Source: Streptomyces sp. WMMB303
Lineage (GTDB): Bacteria; Actinomycetota; Actinomycetes; Streptomycetales; Streptomycetaceae
Length of the DNA: 64,000 nt
Reading direction: 5' to 3'
Assembly: GCF_029351045.1 (NCBI RefSeq)
Contig: NZ_JARKIN010000001.1
Span: forward strand, 2,442,001 to 2,506,000
A program made the translations under genes and the position numbers. Below the pieces are notes generated by a model. That model did not search any database and was not told the origin of the DNA. It saw only the letters and a list, made by a program, of their open reading frames with translations. Positions 10,348 through 17,387 of this stretch are shown piece by piece. Position 1 is the stretch's first letter, and every line of letters begins with the position of its first letter.

Positions 10348-11910
10348 ATGTCAGCGACCGAGCCCGGCCCCGCGGCCGTACCGCCGGACGATCCCGCCAC
10401 CCGGCCGCGGGAATCCGTGCTCAGCAGCGCCCACCGGCCGCTGACCTTCGGCATCGTCTCCGTCGTCCTCCTCATCGCCTTCGAGGCGACCGCCGTCGGT
10501 ACCGCCATGCCGCTGGCGGCCGACGAACTGGACGGCATCCCGCTCTACGCGTACGCCTTCTCCGCCTTCTTCACCACATCCGTGGTGGGCATGGTCGCCT
10601 CCGGCCAGTGGTGCGACCACAGAGGCCCGCTGCCCCCGCTGACCACCGGCATCGCGCTCTTCGCCGGCGGGCTCCTGCTGTCCGGAACCGCCGGCAGCAT
10701 GTGGCTGTTCATCCTCGGCCGCGCCGTGCAGGGCGTGGGCGGCGGACTGGTGATCGTGGCGCTGTACGTCACCGTCAGCCGCGCCTTCCCCGAGCATCTG
10801 CGGCCCACCGTGATGGCCGCGTTCGCCGCCTCCTGGGTGGTGCCCTCCGTGGTGGGGCCGCTGATCTCCGGCACGGTCGCCGAGCAACTGGGCTGGCGCT
10901 GGGTCTTCCTGGGCATCCCGGTGCTGGTGGCACTGCCGCTGCTGGTGATGCTGCCGCCGCTCAAGCGCCGGGCCTCCGGACCGCCCCCGGCCTCCGGTCC
11001 GTCCGGGGACGCGGGCGGCGACCGGCGCGAGGGCGGACGGCGGATCCGGCTGTCGGTCGCCGCCGCGCTCGGCGCCGGACTGCTGCAGTACGCCGGTCAG
11101 GACCTGCGCTGGAGCGCGCTGCCGCCCGCCGCGGCGGGGCTCGCCCTGCTGGCCCGGTCGCTGCGGGTGCTGCTCCCCCGCGGGACCCTGCGCGCGGCCC
11201 GCGGGCTGCCCTCCGTCGTACTGCTGCGCGGCATGGCGGCCGGTTCCTTCATCGTCGCGGAGAGCTTCGTGCCGCTGATGCTGGTGACCCAGCGCGGGCT
11301 GTCGGTCACCCTCGCCGGACTCACCCTCGCCGCCGGGGGCGCACTGTGGGCGCTGGGCTCCTTCGCCCAGTCACGGCCCCGGCTGGAGCCGCACCGCGAA
11401 CGGCTCGTCGTCCTCGGCATGTCCCTGGTCACCTTCGCCGTCGGCTGCACACCACTGGTGCTGGTGAAGTCGGTACCCGTCTGGTGCCTCGCACTGGCCA
11501 TGGGCATCGGCTGCTTCGGCATGGGGCTGACCATCTCCTCCCTCAGCGTCCTGCTGCTGCGGCTCTCGGCCCCGCAGGCGGCCGGACGCAACTCCGCCGC
11601 ACTCCAGCTGAGCGACGGGCTCTCCAACGTGCTGCTGCTCGCGCTGACCGGCGCCCTGTTCGCCGCGCTGGGCGGCGGTTCGGTCACCGTCACCGGTGGT
11701 GCGGACGCCGCGGGTGCGGGCGCGGACTCCGCACAGCCGGCGGCGTTCGCGGCCGTGTACGCCGTCTCGGCCGTCGTCGCCCTCACGGGCGTCGCGGTGG
11801 CCCGACGGCTGCGGCCCGAACAGCGCGCCGGCCCGGACCCGGCAGAGCACCGTACGCCCGTTACGGAAGGGGCGCAGAAGTCCACCGAGGCGGCAGTGCC
11901 GACAGAGTGA
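10348..11910 (+). CDS. MFS drug/proton antiporter (DHA2 type)
   Basis: 520 residues. About 14 hydrophobic segments place it in the EmrB/QacA group of proton-driven exporters. It shows the early motif SGQWCDHRGPLP after helix 2 (motif A position) and AVQGVGGGLVIVALY around helix 4. A Gly/Pro-rich cytoplasmic loop splits the halves at about residues 208-228. ATG 10348 lacks a Shine-Dalgarno sequence but has TACCGT 7 nt upstream, which fits a leaderless mRNA. A repeated operator covers the promoter, so expression is probably repressed until an inducer, likely the exported compound, appears. Confidence 0.92.
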   Translation: MSATEPGPAAVPPDDPATRPRESVLSSAHRPLTFGIVSVVLLIAFEATAVGTAMPLAADELDGIPLYAYAFSAFFTTSVVGMVASGQWCDHRGPLPPLTTGIALFAGGLLLSGTAGSMWLFILGRAVQGVGGGLVIVALYVTVSRAFPEHLRPTVMAAFAASWVVPSVVGPLISGTVAEQLGWRWVFLGIPVLVALPLLVMLPPLKRRASGPPPASGPSGDAGGDRREGGRRIRLSVAAALGAGLLQYAGQDLRWSALPPAAAGLALLARSLRVLLPRGTLRAARGLPSVVLLRGMAAGSFIVAESFVPLMLVTQRGLSVTLAGLTLAAGGALWALGSFAQSRPRLEPHRERLVVLGMSLVTFAVGCTPLVLVKSVPVWCLALAMGIGCFGMGLTISSLSVLLLRLSAPQAAGRNSAALQLSDGLSNVLLLALTGALFAALGGGSVTVTGGADAAGAGADSAQPAAFAAVYAVSAVVALTGVAVARRLRPEQRAGPDPAEHRTPVTEGAQKSTEAAVPTE

Positions 11911-11950
11911 TCCAGAAGCCGAGAACCCCACCTGACACACCGACCCAAAA

Positions 11951-11962
11951 TCCGCTTATGGT
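11951..11962. promoter_or_regulatory. LysR half-site overlapping a leaderless -10 box
   Basis: The bottom strand of 11951-11961 reads CCATAAGCGGA, nearly the same as CCATAAGCAGA before the cysteine dioxygenase gene. It overlaps TATGGT (11957-11962), a TANNNT -10 box 6 nt before the LysR ATG. This would let the regulator control itself. Confidence 0.45.
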
Positions 11963-11968
11963 TCTGCC

Positions 11969-12874
11969 ATGTTCGACTCGCGGCACATCAAGACCTTCCA
12001 CGAAGTGGTGCGCGCGGGTTCCTACTCCGCTGCGGCCCGCGCACTGGGCTACACCCAGCCCGCGATCACCCAGCAGATGAAGGCACTGGAACGGTCCGTG
12101 GGCACCCCGCTGTTCGTGCGCGTCGGCCGCCGGATGCGGCTCACCGAAGCGGGAGAGGCACTGGCCCGGCACTCCGAGGTGATCCTGGAGACCATCAGCA
12201 CCGCCCGGCAGCAGATGGAGTCCCTCACCCGGCTGCGGGCCGGCAAAGTCACCGTCTGCGCCTTCCCCAGCGCGGGCGCCACCCTGGTACCCGAGGCCCT
12301 CGCCGAACTCGCCGCCGCACACCCCGGCATACGCGTCGAGCTCCAGGAGGACGAACCGCCCGAATCGCTCCGCCGCGTCGTGCGCGGCGAATGCGACATC
12401 ACCCTCGCCTTCACCTACCCCGGACTGCGCGAACAGGTACCCGAGGAACTGGTGGAGATCCCGCTGCTGGAGGACCAGCTCACCGTCCTGCTGCCCACCG
12501 GCCACCCCATGGCCCGGCGCCGCGCCGTGCAGTTGCGCGAGCTGGCCGACGAACGCTGGATCGCCGGCTGCCTGCGCTGCCGGGCCAACTTCCTGCACGA
12601 ATGCGCCGAGCTGGGCTTCGCACCCGAGATCGCCTTCACCACCGACGACAACCTCGTGGTGCAGAGCCTGGTCGCCGAAGGACTCGGCGTCGCCATGGTG
12701 CCCGGACTGGTCCTCTCCTTCCTCGTCCACCGGAAGGTCACGGGCCGCGCCCTCGACCCCGCCTCGCGCCGCCAGGTCTCCGCCTACGTGCTGCGCGAGC
12801 ACCTGGAGATACCCGCCACAGCACGGGTGCTGGCGGCGCTGCGCACGGTCGCGGAACGCCGCGTCGGCTGCTGA
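11969..12874 (+). CDS. LysR family transcriptional regulator
   Basis: 301 residues. The N-terminal winged helix (about 1-60) reads HIKTFHEVVRAGSYSAAARA and YTQPAITQQMKALE, typical of the family. The periplasmic-binding-fold effector domain (about 90-295) includes VTVCAFPSAGATLVPEAL and GLGVAMVPGLVL. Just downstream are cysteine dioxygenase and a YeiH-type exporter; in enterobacteria the LysR protein YeiE controls yeiH in response to sulfite. By analogy this one may sense a sulfur compound. A shared CCATAAGC half-site before this gene and before the dioxygenase supports that. It probably starts on a leaderless transcript. Confidence 0.93.
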   Translation: MFDSRHIKTFHEVVRAGSYSAAARALGYTQPAITQQMKALERSVGTPLFVRVGRRMRLTEAGEALARHSEVILETISTARQQMESLTRLRAGKVTVCAFPSAGATLVPEALAELAAAHPGIRVELQEDEPPESLRRVVRGECDITLAFTYPGLREQVPEELVEIPLLEDQLTVLLPTGHPMARRRAVQLRELADERWIAGCLRCRANFLHECAELGFAPEIAFTTDDNLVVQSLVAEGLGVAMVPGLVLSFLVHRKVTGRALDPASRRQVSAYVLREHLEIPATARVLAALRTVAERRVGC

Positions 12875-12981
12875 CCGCCGCCACGCGGAGCCGCCGCGCG
12901 CCATGGCCGCGGCGCCTCCCCCCGCGAGGCCCGGCTGCCGGGAGCCGACCGGGCAGCCCTCCCCTCAGCGCAGCCGCCCTC

Positions 12982-12992
12982 CCATAAGCAGA
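12982..12992 (+). promoter_or_regulatory. Second LysR half-site, upstream of cysteine dioxygenase
   Basis: CCATAAGCAGA lies 64 bp before the dioxygenase ATG and matches the reverse complement of the element at the LysR promoter in 10 of 11 positions. A role as the LysR operator is inferred. Confidence 0.45.
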
Positions 12993-13055
12993 TACGAGGG
13001 AGGGGCCAAAGAACCGTCGTTGGACGTGATACGTGCCCGCCGCGACGCTGCCCGT

Positions 13056-13628
13056 ATGACTGCGACGACGACCACCCCATCCGCCGCCCGGACCGCCGGG
13101 CGGCTGCACGCCCTCGTCGAGGACGTGCGCGAGGCCGTCGGCCGAGGGCTGCCGCCGGACGTGACCGCGTACCTGGTCGGCGAGAAGCTGGCACCGCACC
13201 TGGGCGCCGACGAGCTGCTGACCGACGCCCAGTGCGCACCCGACCCCGAGCGCTACCGCCAGCACATACTGCACGCGGAGAGCGACGGCAGCTTCTCCGT
13301 CGTCGCCCTGGTGTGGCTGCCCGGACAGGGCACCTCCATCCACGACCACGTCTCCTGGTGCGTGACCGGCGTACACCAGGGCGAGGAACACGAGCGCCGC
13401 TACCGGCTGCTGCCCGCCGAGGCCGCGGGCGGCAGCGCGCGCCTCGTCGCCACCGAGGACGTCGTCAACCCGCAAGGAGCCGTCTGCGGCTTCGCCCCGC
13501 CCGGCGACATCCACCGGGTGTGGAACGGCTGTGAGGGCCTGGCCGTCTCCCTGCACATCTACGGAGCGGACATCTCCCGGCTGGGCAGCAGCGTCCGCCG
13601 GGTGTACGACCTTCCGGCCGACGCCTGA
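13056..13628 (+). CDS. Cysteine dioxygenase family protein
   Basis: 190 residues with a cupin fold. Cysteine dioxygenase turns L-cysteine into cysteine sulfinate, which decays to pyruvate and sulfite after transamination. The metal-site pieces are visible: GTSIHDHVSWCVTG gives the paired histidines, followed by QGEEHERRY and FAPPGDIHRVWN, with the third His. The ATG at 13056 has no clear ribosome site. The stop codon overlaps the next start (TGATG), so it is translated together with the YeiH-type exporter, which fits removal of the sulfite or sulfate produced. Confidence 0.93.
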   Translation: MTATTTTPSAARTAGRLHALVEDVREAVGRGLPPDVTAYLVGEKLAPHLGADELLTDAQCAPDPERYRQHILHAESDGSFSVVALVWLPGQGTSIHDHVSWCVTGVHQGEEHERRYRLLPAEAAGGSARLVATEDVVNPQGAVCGFAPPGDIHRVWNGCEGLAVSLHIYGADISRLGSSVRRVYDLPADA

Positions 13629-14722
13629 TGGCCCTCCTCGGCAGCCGCGCGCGGGAGACCCCACGCGCCGCGGACCGGCCCGCGGCAGCCGCCGCCACCG
13701 CGCCCGCACCGAAGCCGAGCCCCCTGCCCGGGCTCGCGCTCGCCGCGCTCGGCGTGGCTGCGGCATCCGCCGTGCACCTCCTGGTGCCCGCCGTTCCAAT
13801 GCTGACGGCGGCGGTCGTGCTCGGCATCGCGGCCGCACACCTGCCGGGGCCGCGCACCCTGGTCCGCGGCGCCGCCCGCCCCGGACTGACCCTGGCCGGC
13901 AAGCGGCTGATGCGGCTGGGCATCGTGCTGCTCGGCCTCAGACTCGCGCTCGGCGACGTACTCGAACTGGGCTGGGCCACCGTGGCGATGGTCGCCTGCG
14001 TCGTCGTCGCCACCTTCTTCGGCACCGTGTGGCTCGGGCGCAGGCTCGAACTCCCCGGCGACCAGCCCGTACTCGTCGCGACCGGCTACTCGATCTGCGG
14101 AGCCTCCGCGATCGGCGCCGTCAGCGAGGTGCGGGGCAGCGAGGAGGAGGACGTCGCCACCTCGGTCGCACTGGTGACCCTGTGCGGCACCCTCGCCATC
14201 CTCGTACTGCCCCTCCTCCGCGGGTCCCTGGGGCTGGACGCCTCCCAGTTCGGACGCTGGGTCGGCGCCGGGGTCCACGACGTCGGCCAGGTCGTCGCCA
14301 CCGCCCAGACCGGCGGCCCGCAAGCCCTGAACGAGGCCGTCCTCGTCAAACTCCTCCGCGTGCTGATGCTGGCCCCGCTCGTCGCGGCGATGGTCCTCGC
14401 CGTACGGGAACGCCACGGAGCTCGCCGGACGCCGGGGGGGACGCGCCCTCCGCAGGGCCGACGCCCACCCCTCGTGCCGCTCTTCGTGCTGGGCTTTCTC
14501 GGCATGGTGGCCCTGCGGACCACTGCGTGGCTGCCCGGCGCCGCACTCGAGTGCGCCGCCACCGCGCAGGAGATCCTGCTGGCCGCCGCGCTGTTCGGGC
14601 TCGGCAGTGCGGTGCATCTGCCGTCGCTGACCCGCACCGGAGCACGGGTCGCCGGGCTCGGACTCTGCGCCTGGATCGTCGTCGCGGGCGCGTCCTACGG
14701 CGGCGTCCTCCTCACCACCTGA
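13628..14722 (+). CDS. YeiH-family putative sulfate/sulfite exporter
   Basis: 364 residues with about ten transmembrane segments, of the UPF0324/YeiH family. Characteristic stretches are AGKRLMRLGIVLLGLRLALG, ATGYSICGASAIGAV and WVGAGVHDVGQVVATAQ. The start overlaps the dioxygenase stop by one base (TGATG), so the two are co-translated. In other bacteria YeiH is tied to sulfite stress, and co-translation with cysteine dioxygenase suggests it exports the inorganic sulfur released from cysteine. The exact ion is inferred, not shown. Confidence 0.9.
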   Translation: MALLGSRARETPRAADRPAAAAATAPAPKPSPLPGLALAALGVAAASAVHLLVPAVPMLTAAVVLGIAAAHLPGPRTLVRGAARPGLTLAGKRLMRLGIVLLGLRLALGDVLELGWATVAMVACVVVATFFGTVWLGRRLELPGDQPVLVATGYSICGASAIGAVSEVRGSEEEDVATSVALVTLCGTLAILVLPLLRGSLGLDASQFGRWVGAGVHDVGQVVATAQTGGPQALNEAVLVKLLRVLMLAPLVAAMVLAVRERHGARRTPGGTRPPQGRRPPLVPLFVLGFLGMVALRTTAWLPGAALECAATAQEILLAAALFGLGSAVHLPSLTRTGARVAGLGLCAWIVVAGASYGGVLLTT

Positions 14723-14965
14723 CCCCGTCGCGGGGGCGACTCCCTGCGCGGGGGCGTCTTCGCGAGGCACGTATCGGCGGGTCGACGATCCGATGACACG
14801 CTGTGCGGCCGCCTGGTGCAGCCGACCACCTGTCAGCTGAGCCGGTTCGTGGCGGACCACGCGTGCAGCTCCGACCACGAGGACGCACACGGGCAGGCTC
14901 GGCCACCGGCTCCTGGGGGGCGGAGCCCGCCGACAACGGCGCCGCACCAAGAAGGCAACCGACGG

Positions 14966-14990
14966 GGGCGCCCCCCGCGAGGGGGCGCCC
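14966..14990 (-). terminator. Hairpin terminator of the xanthine-dehydrogenase-like operon
   Basis: A 10-bp perfect stem (14966-14975 with 14981-14990) with loop CGCGA, 3 bases past the operon's last stop codon. Confidence 0.65.
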
Positions 14991-14993
14991 GGG

Positions 14994-17312
14994 TCAGGAG
15001 GAGCTGACCGCGGCCTGCGGGCGGATCGGCATGCGGTTGACGGGCCGCCCCGTCGCGGCCCGCACCGCCGCGGCAACCGCGGAGGGCGTCGTCACGACCG
15101 GCGCGGACGACGCGGCCTTCGCCCCGAACGGCGCCACCACGTCCCGTTCCTCGATGAGCTTGACGATGCGGATGTCCGGCGCGTCCAGCGCCGTCGGCAG
15201 GGCGTAGGCGGTGAAGTCGGCGTGCCGGACGACGCCCTTGGCGACCCGCAGGTGCTCGGTGAGGGCGGTGCCGATGCCCTGGGTGATGCCGGCTTCGAGG
15301 CGGGCCCGTAGCTGGCGGGGGTTGAGGACGGCGCCGACGTCCTGGGCGAGGGCGATTTCGACGACGCGTACGGAGCCGAGTTCGATGTCGACGTCGACGA
15401 CGGCGCGCACGGCGGCGAAGGCCATTCCGACGAAGGCGTCGCCCTGGCCCCATTCGTCGAGCGGCTCGGTGGGGTGGGGGCGGCACTGCGCGGTGGCCCA
15501 GAGTTCCTTGCCCTCCAGGGCTTCGGCGACTGTCGTGGAGAGCACGCCGTCGTAGGAGGTGATCTTGCCCTCCGAGATGGTGAGCAGTTCGGTGGACATG
15601 CCGAACTTCGCGGCGAGGGGCTGCAGGAGTTGGGTGCGGACCATTTTCGCGGCCCGTTCCACCGCGCCGCCGGATACCCAGGTGTGCCGGCCGCGGCCGC
15701 TGGCGCCGGAGGGCGGCTGGTCGGTGTCGACGGAGGCGACGTGCACCTCTTCGATGCCGAGGGTTTCCTGGACGATCTGCCGGGCGAGGGTGTCGAAGCC
15801 TTGGCCTGATTCGACGGCGGCGCACATCACGGTGGCGACGGGGCCGCTGACTTTGACGGTGGCGGTGGAGACCTCGTCGGTGCCCTCGGCGCCGAGCATG
15901 TGGACCATGCCGAGCGCGTAGCCCACGCCGCGCCGGACAGCCGAGGGGTCGCCGGCGCCTTCGGGGCCGCCGGGCAGCAGCCAGTCCGCTTCGGGCGCGT
16001 CCTTGGGCAGGGGGGGCAGCGGCGCCTCGTGGACGGCGGTGAGGAGTTCGGCGACGGGCGCCGGGCAGGTGACGGTCTGGCCGGTGGGCAGCAGGTCGCC
16101 GGTGGCCATGGCGTTGCGCCTGCGCACCTCGACGGGGTCGAGGCCGAGCCGTTCGGCGAGTTTGTCCATCTGGCCCTCGTATGCGGCGCACACCTGGAGT
16201 GCGCCTTCGCCGCGCACGTGACCGGAGGGCGGGTTGTTGGTGCGGACGACCCAGCCGTCGATCACCGCGTGCGGGACGACGTAGGGCCCGCAGGCGAAGG
16301 AGACGGCGGCGGCGAGCGCGTCGGAGGAGGTGTCCGCGTAGGCGCCGCCGTCCAGCAGGATCTGCGCCTCGACCTTGATCAGGTTGCCCGCGCTGTCCGC
16401 GTGGTGGCGGTAGCGCAGCAGGGTGGGGTGACGGTGGGCGTGCCCGAGGAAGGACTCCTCGCGGGTCAGCGCGATCTTGACGGGGCAGCCGGTACGCATC
16501 GCCAGTAGTCCCAGCGGGATCTGGAGCGCCGCGTCCTCGCGGTCGCCCATGGATCCGGGCACCCCGGTGACGACGATCTTGACTTGTTCGGGCGGGAGCC
16601 CGAAGCAGGCGGCTGCCAGGTCGCGATCGGTGTGCGGGTCGGTGGAGGCGGTGTAGATCTCCACACCGCCGTCCGGGCGCGGTACGGCGAGCGCGGCCTC
16701 GGCCCCGATCGGAGCCGGGTCCTGGCGGCCGATCCGGTAGAGGCCCTCGACGATGACGTCGCCGGTGGCCTCGGGGTCGCCGTAGCGCAGCGGGATGTGC
16801 CGCAGCAGATTGCCGTCCGGGTGCAGCGGTTCGGCCTCGAACGCCTTCTCCGGGTCGGTGACGGCTTCCTGCACCTCGTATTCGACGGCGATGGCCGCGG
16901 CGGCCAGCCGCGCCGTGTCCGGGTGGTCGGCGGCGACGGCGGCGATCGGCTCGCCGAAGTAGCGCACCACGTCCCGGGCGAAGGCGGGCTGGTCGGCGAT
17001 CCTGCGGCCGTGCGCCGAGTCGCCGGGGACGTCCTCGTGGGTGATGACCGCCAGCACGCCCGGCATCTTGGCGGCTTCTTCGGTGTCGATGGAGACGATC
17101 CGCGCGTGCGGGTGCGGCGAGCGGTGCACCGCGGCCCACAGCAGCCCCTCGGCCCACAGGTCCGCGGCATAGGGGAAGGTGCCTTGGGCTTTGGCGTAGG
17201 AGTCGGTGGGGAGGACGGAGACGCCCAGGCCGTGCGGGTCGGGCTCACCGCGGGGGCCCGGCAGCGGGGCGGCGCCTCCGGCGCCGGGGTGCCCGTCAGC
17301 CGTTTCCGTCAT
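14994..17312 (-). CDS. Xanthine dehydrogenase family, molybdopterin-binding (large) subunit
   Basis: 772 residues, third gene of the operon. It has the aldehyde oxidase/xanthine dehydrogenase hammerhead (about 30-150: FPYAADLWAEGLLWAAVHRS) and the two molybdenum-cofactor domains, including NNPPSGHVRGEGALQV and DVGAVLNPRQLRARLEAG. It would hydroxylate a purine or similar heterocycle. Two canonical features differ: the GGFGG loop reads GSMGDRED, and the GxGE segment that carries the catalytic glutamate reads GAKAASSAP, with Ser at about 735. I recall similar sequences in other Streptomyces, so it may be a distinct subgroup. Start ATG 17312. Confidence 0.9.
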   Translation of the reverse strand: MTETADGHPGAGGAAPLPGPRGEPDPHGLGVSVLPTDSYAKAQGTFPYAADLWAEGLLWAAVHRSPHPHARIVSIDTEEAAKMPGVLAVITHEDVPGDSAHGRRIADQPAFARDVVRYFGEPIAAVAADHPDTARLAAAAIAVEYEVQEAVTDPEKAFEAEPLHPDGNLLRHIPLRYGDPEATGDVIVEGLYRIGRQDPAPIGAEAALAVPRPDGGVEIYTASTDPHTDRDLAAACFGLPPEQVKIVVTGVPGSMGDREDAALQIPLGLLAMRTGCPVKIALTREESFLGHAHRHPTLLRYRHHADSAGNLIKVEAQILLDGGAYADTSSDALAAAVSFACGPYVVPHAVIDGWVVRTNNPPSGHVRGEGALQVCAAYEGQMDKLAERLGLDPVEVRRRNAMATGDLLPTGQTVTCPAPVAELLTAVHEAPLPPLPKDAPEADWLLPGGPEGAGDPSAVRRGVGYALGMVHMLGAEGTDEVSTATVKVSGPVATVMCAAVESGQGFDTLARQIVQETLGIEEVHVASVDTDQPPSGASGRGRHTWVSGGAVERAAKMVRTQLLQPLAAKFGMSTELLTISEGKITSYDGVLSTTVAEALEGKELWATAQCRPHPTEPLDEWGQGDAFVGMAFAAVRAVVDVDIELGSVRVVEIALAQDVGAVLNPRQLRARLEAGITQGIGTALTEHLRVAKGVVRHADFTAYALPTALDAPDIRIVKLIEERDVVAPFGAKAASSAPVVTTPSAVAAAVRAATGRPVNRMPIRPQAAVSSS

Positions 17313-17387
17313 GCCGCCGCCTTTCTGTGCAGGGTGCGTTCGCGGTGCACCCGGGGGTGGGGGACGCTGCAGCGGGGGCGGGGCGCA

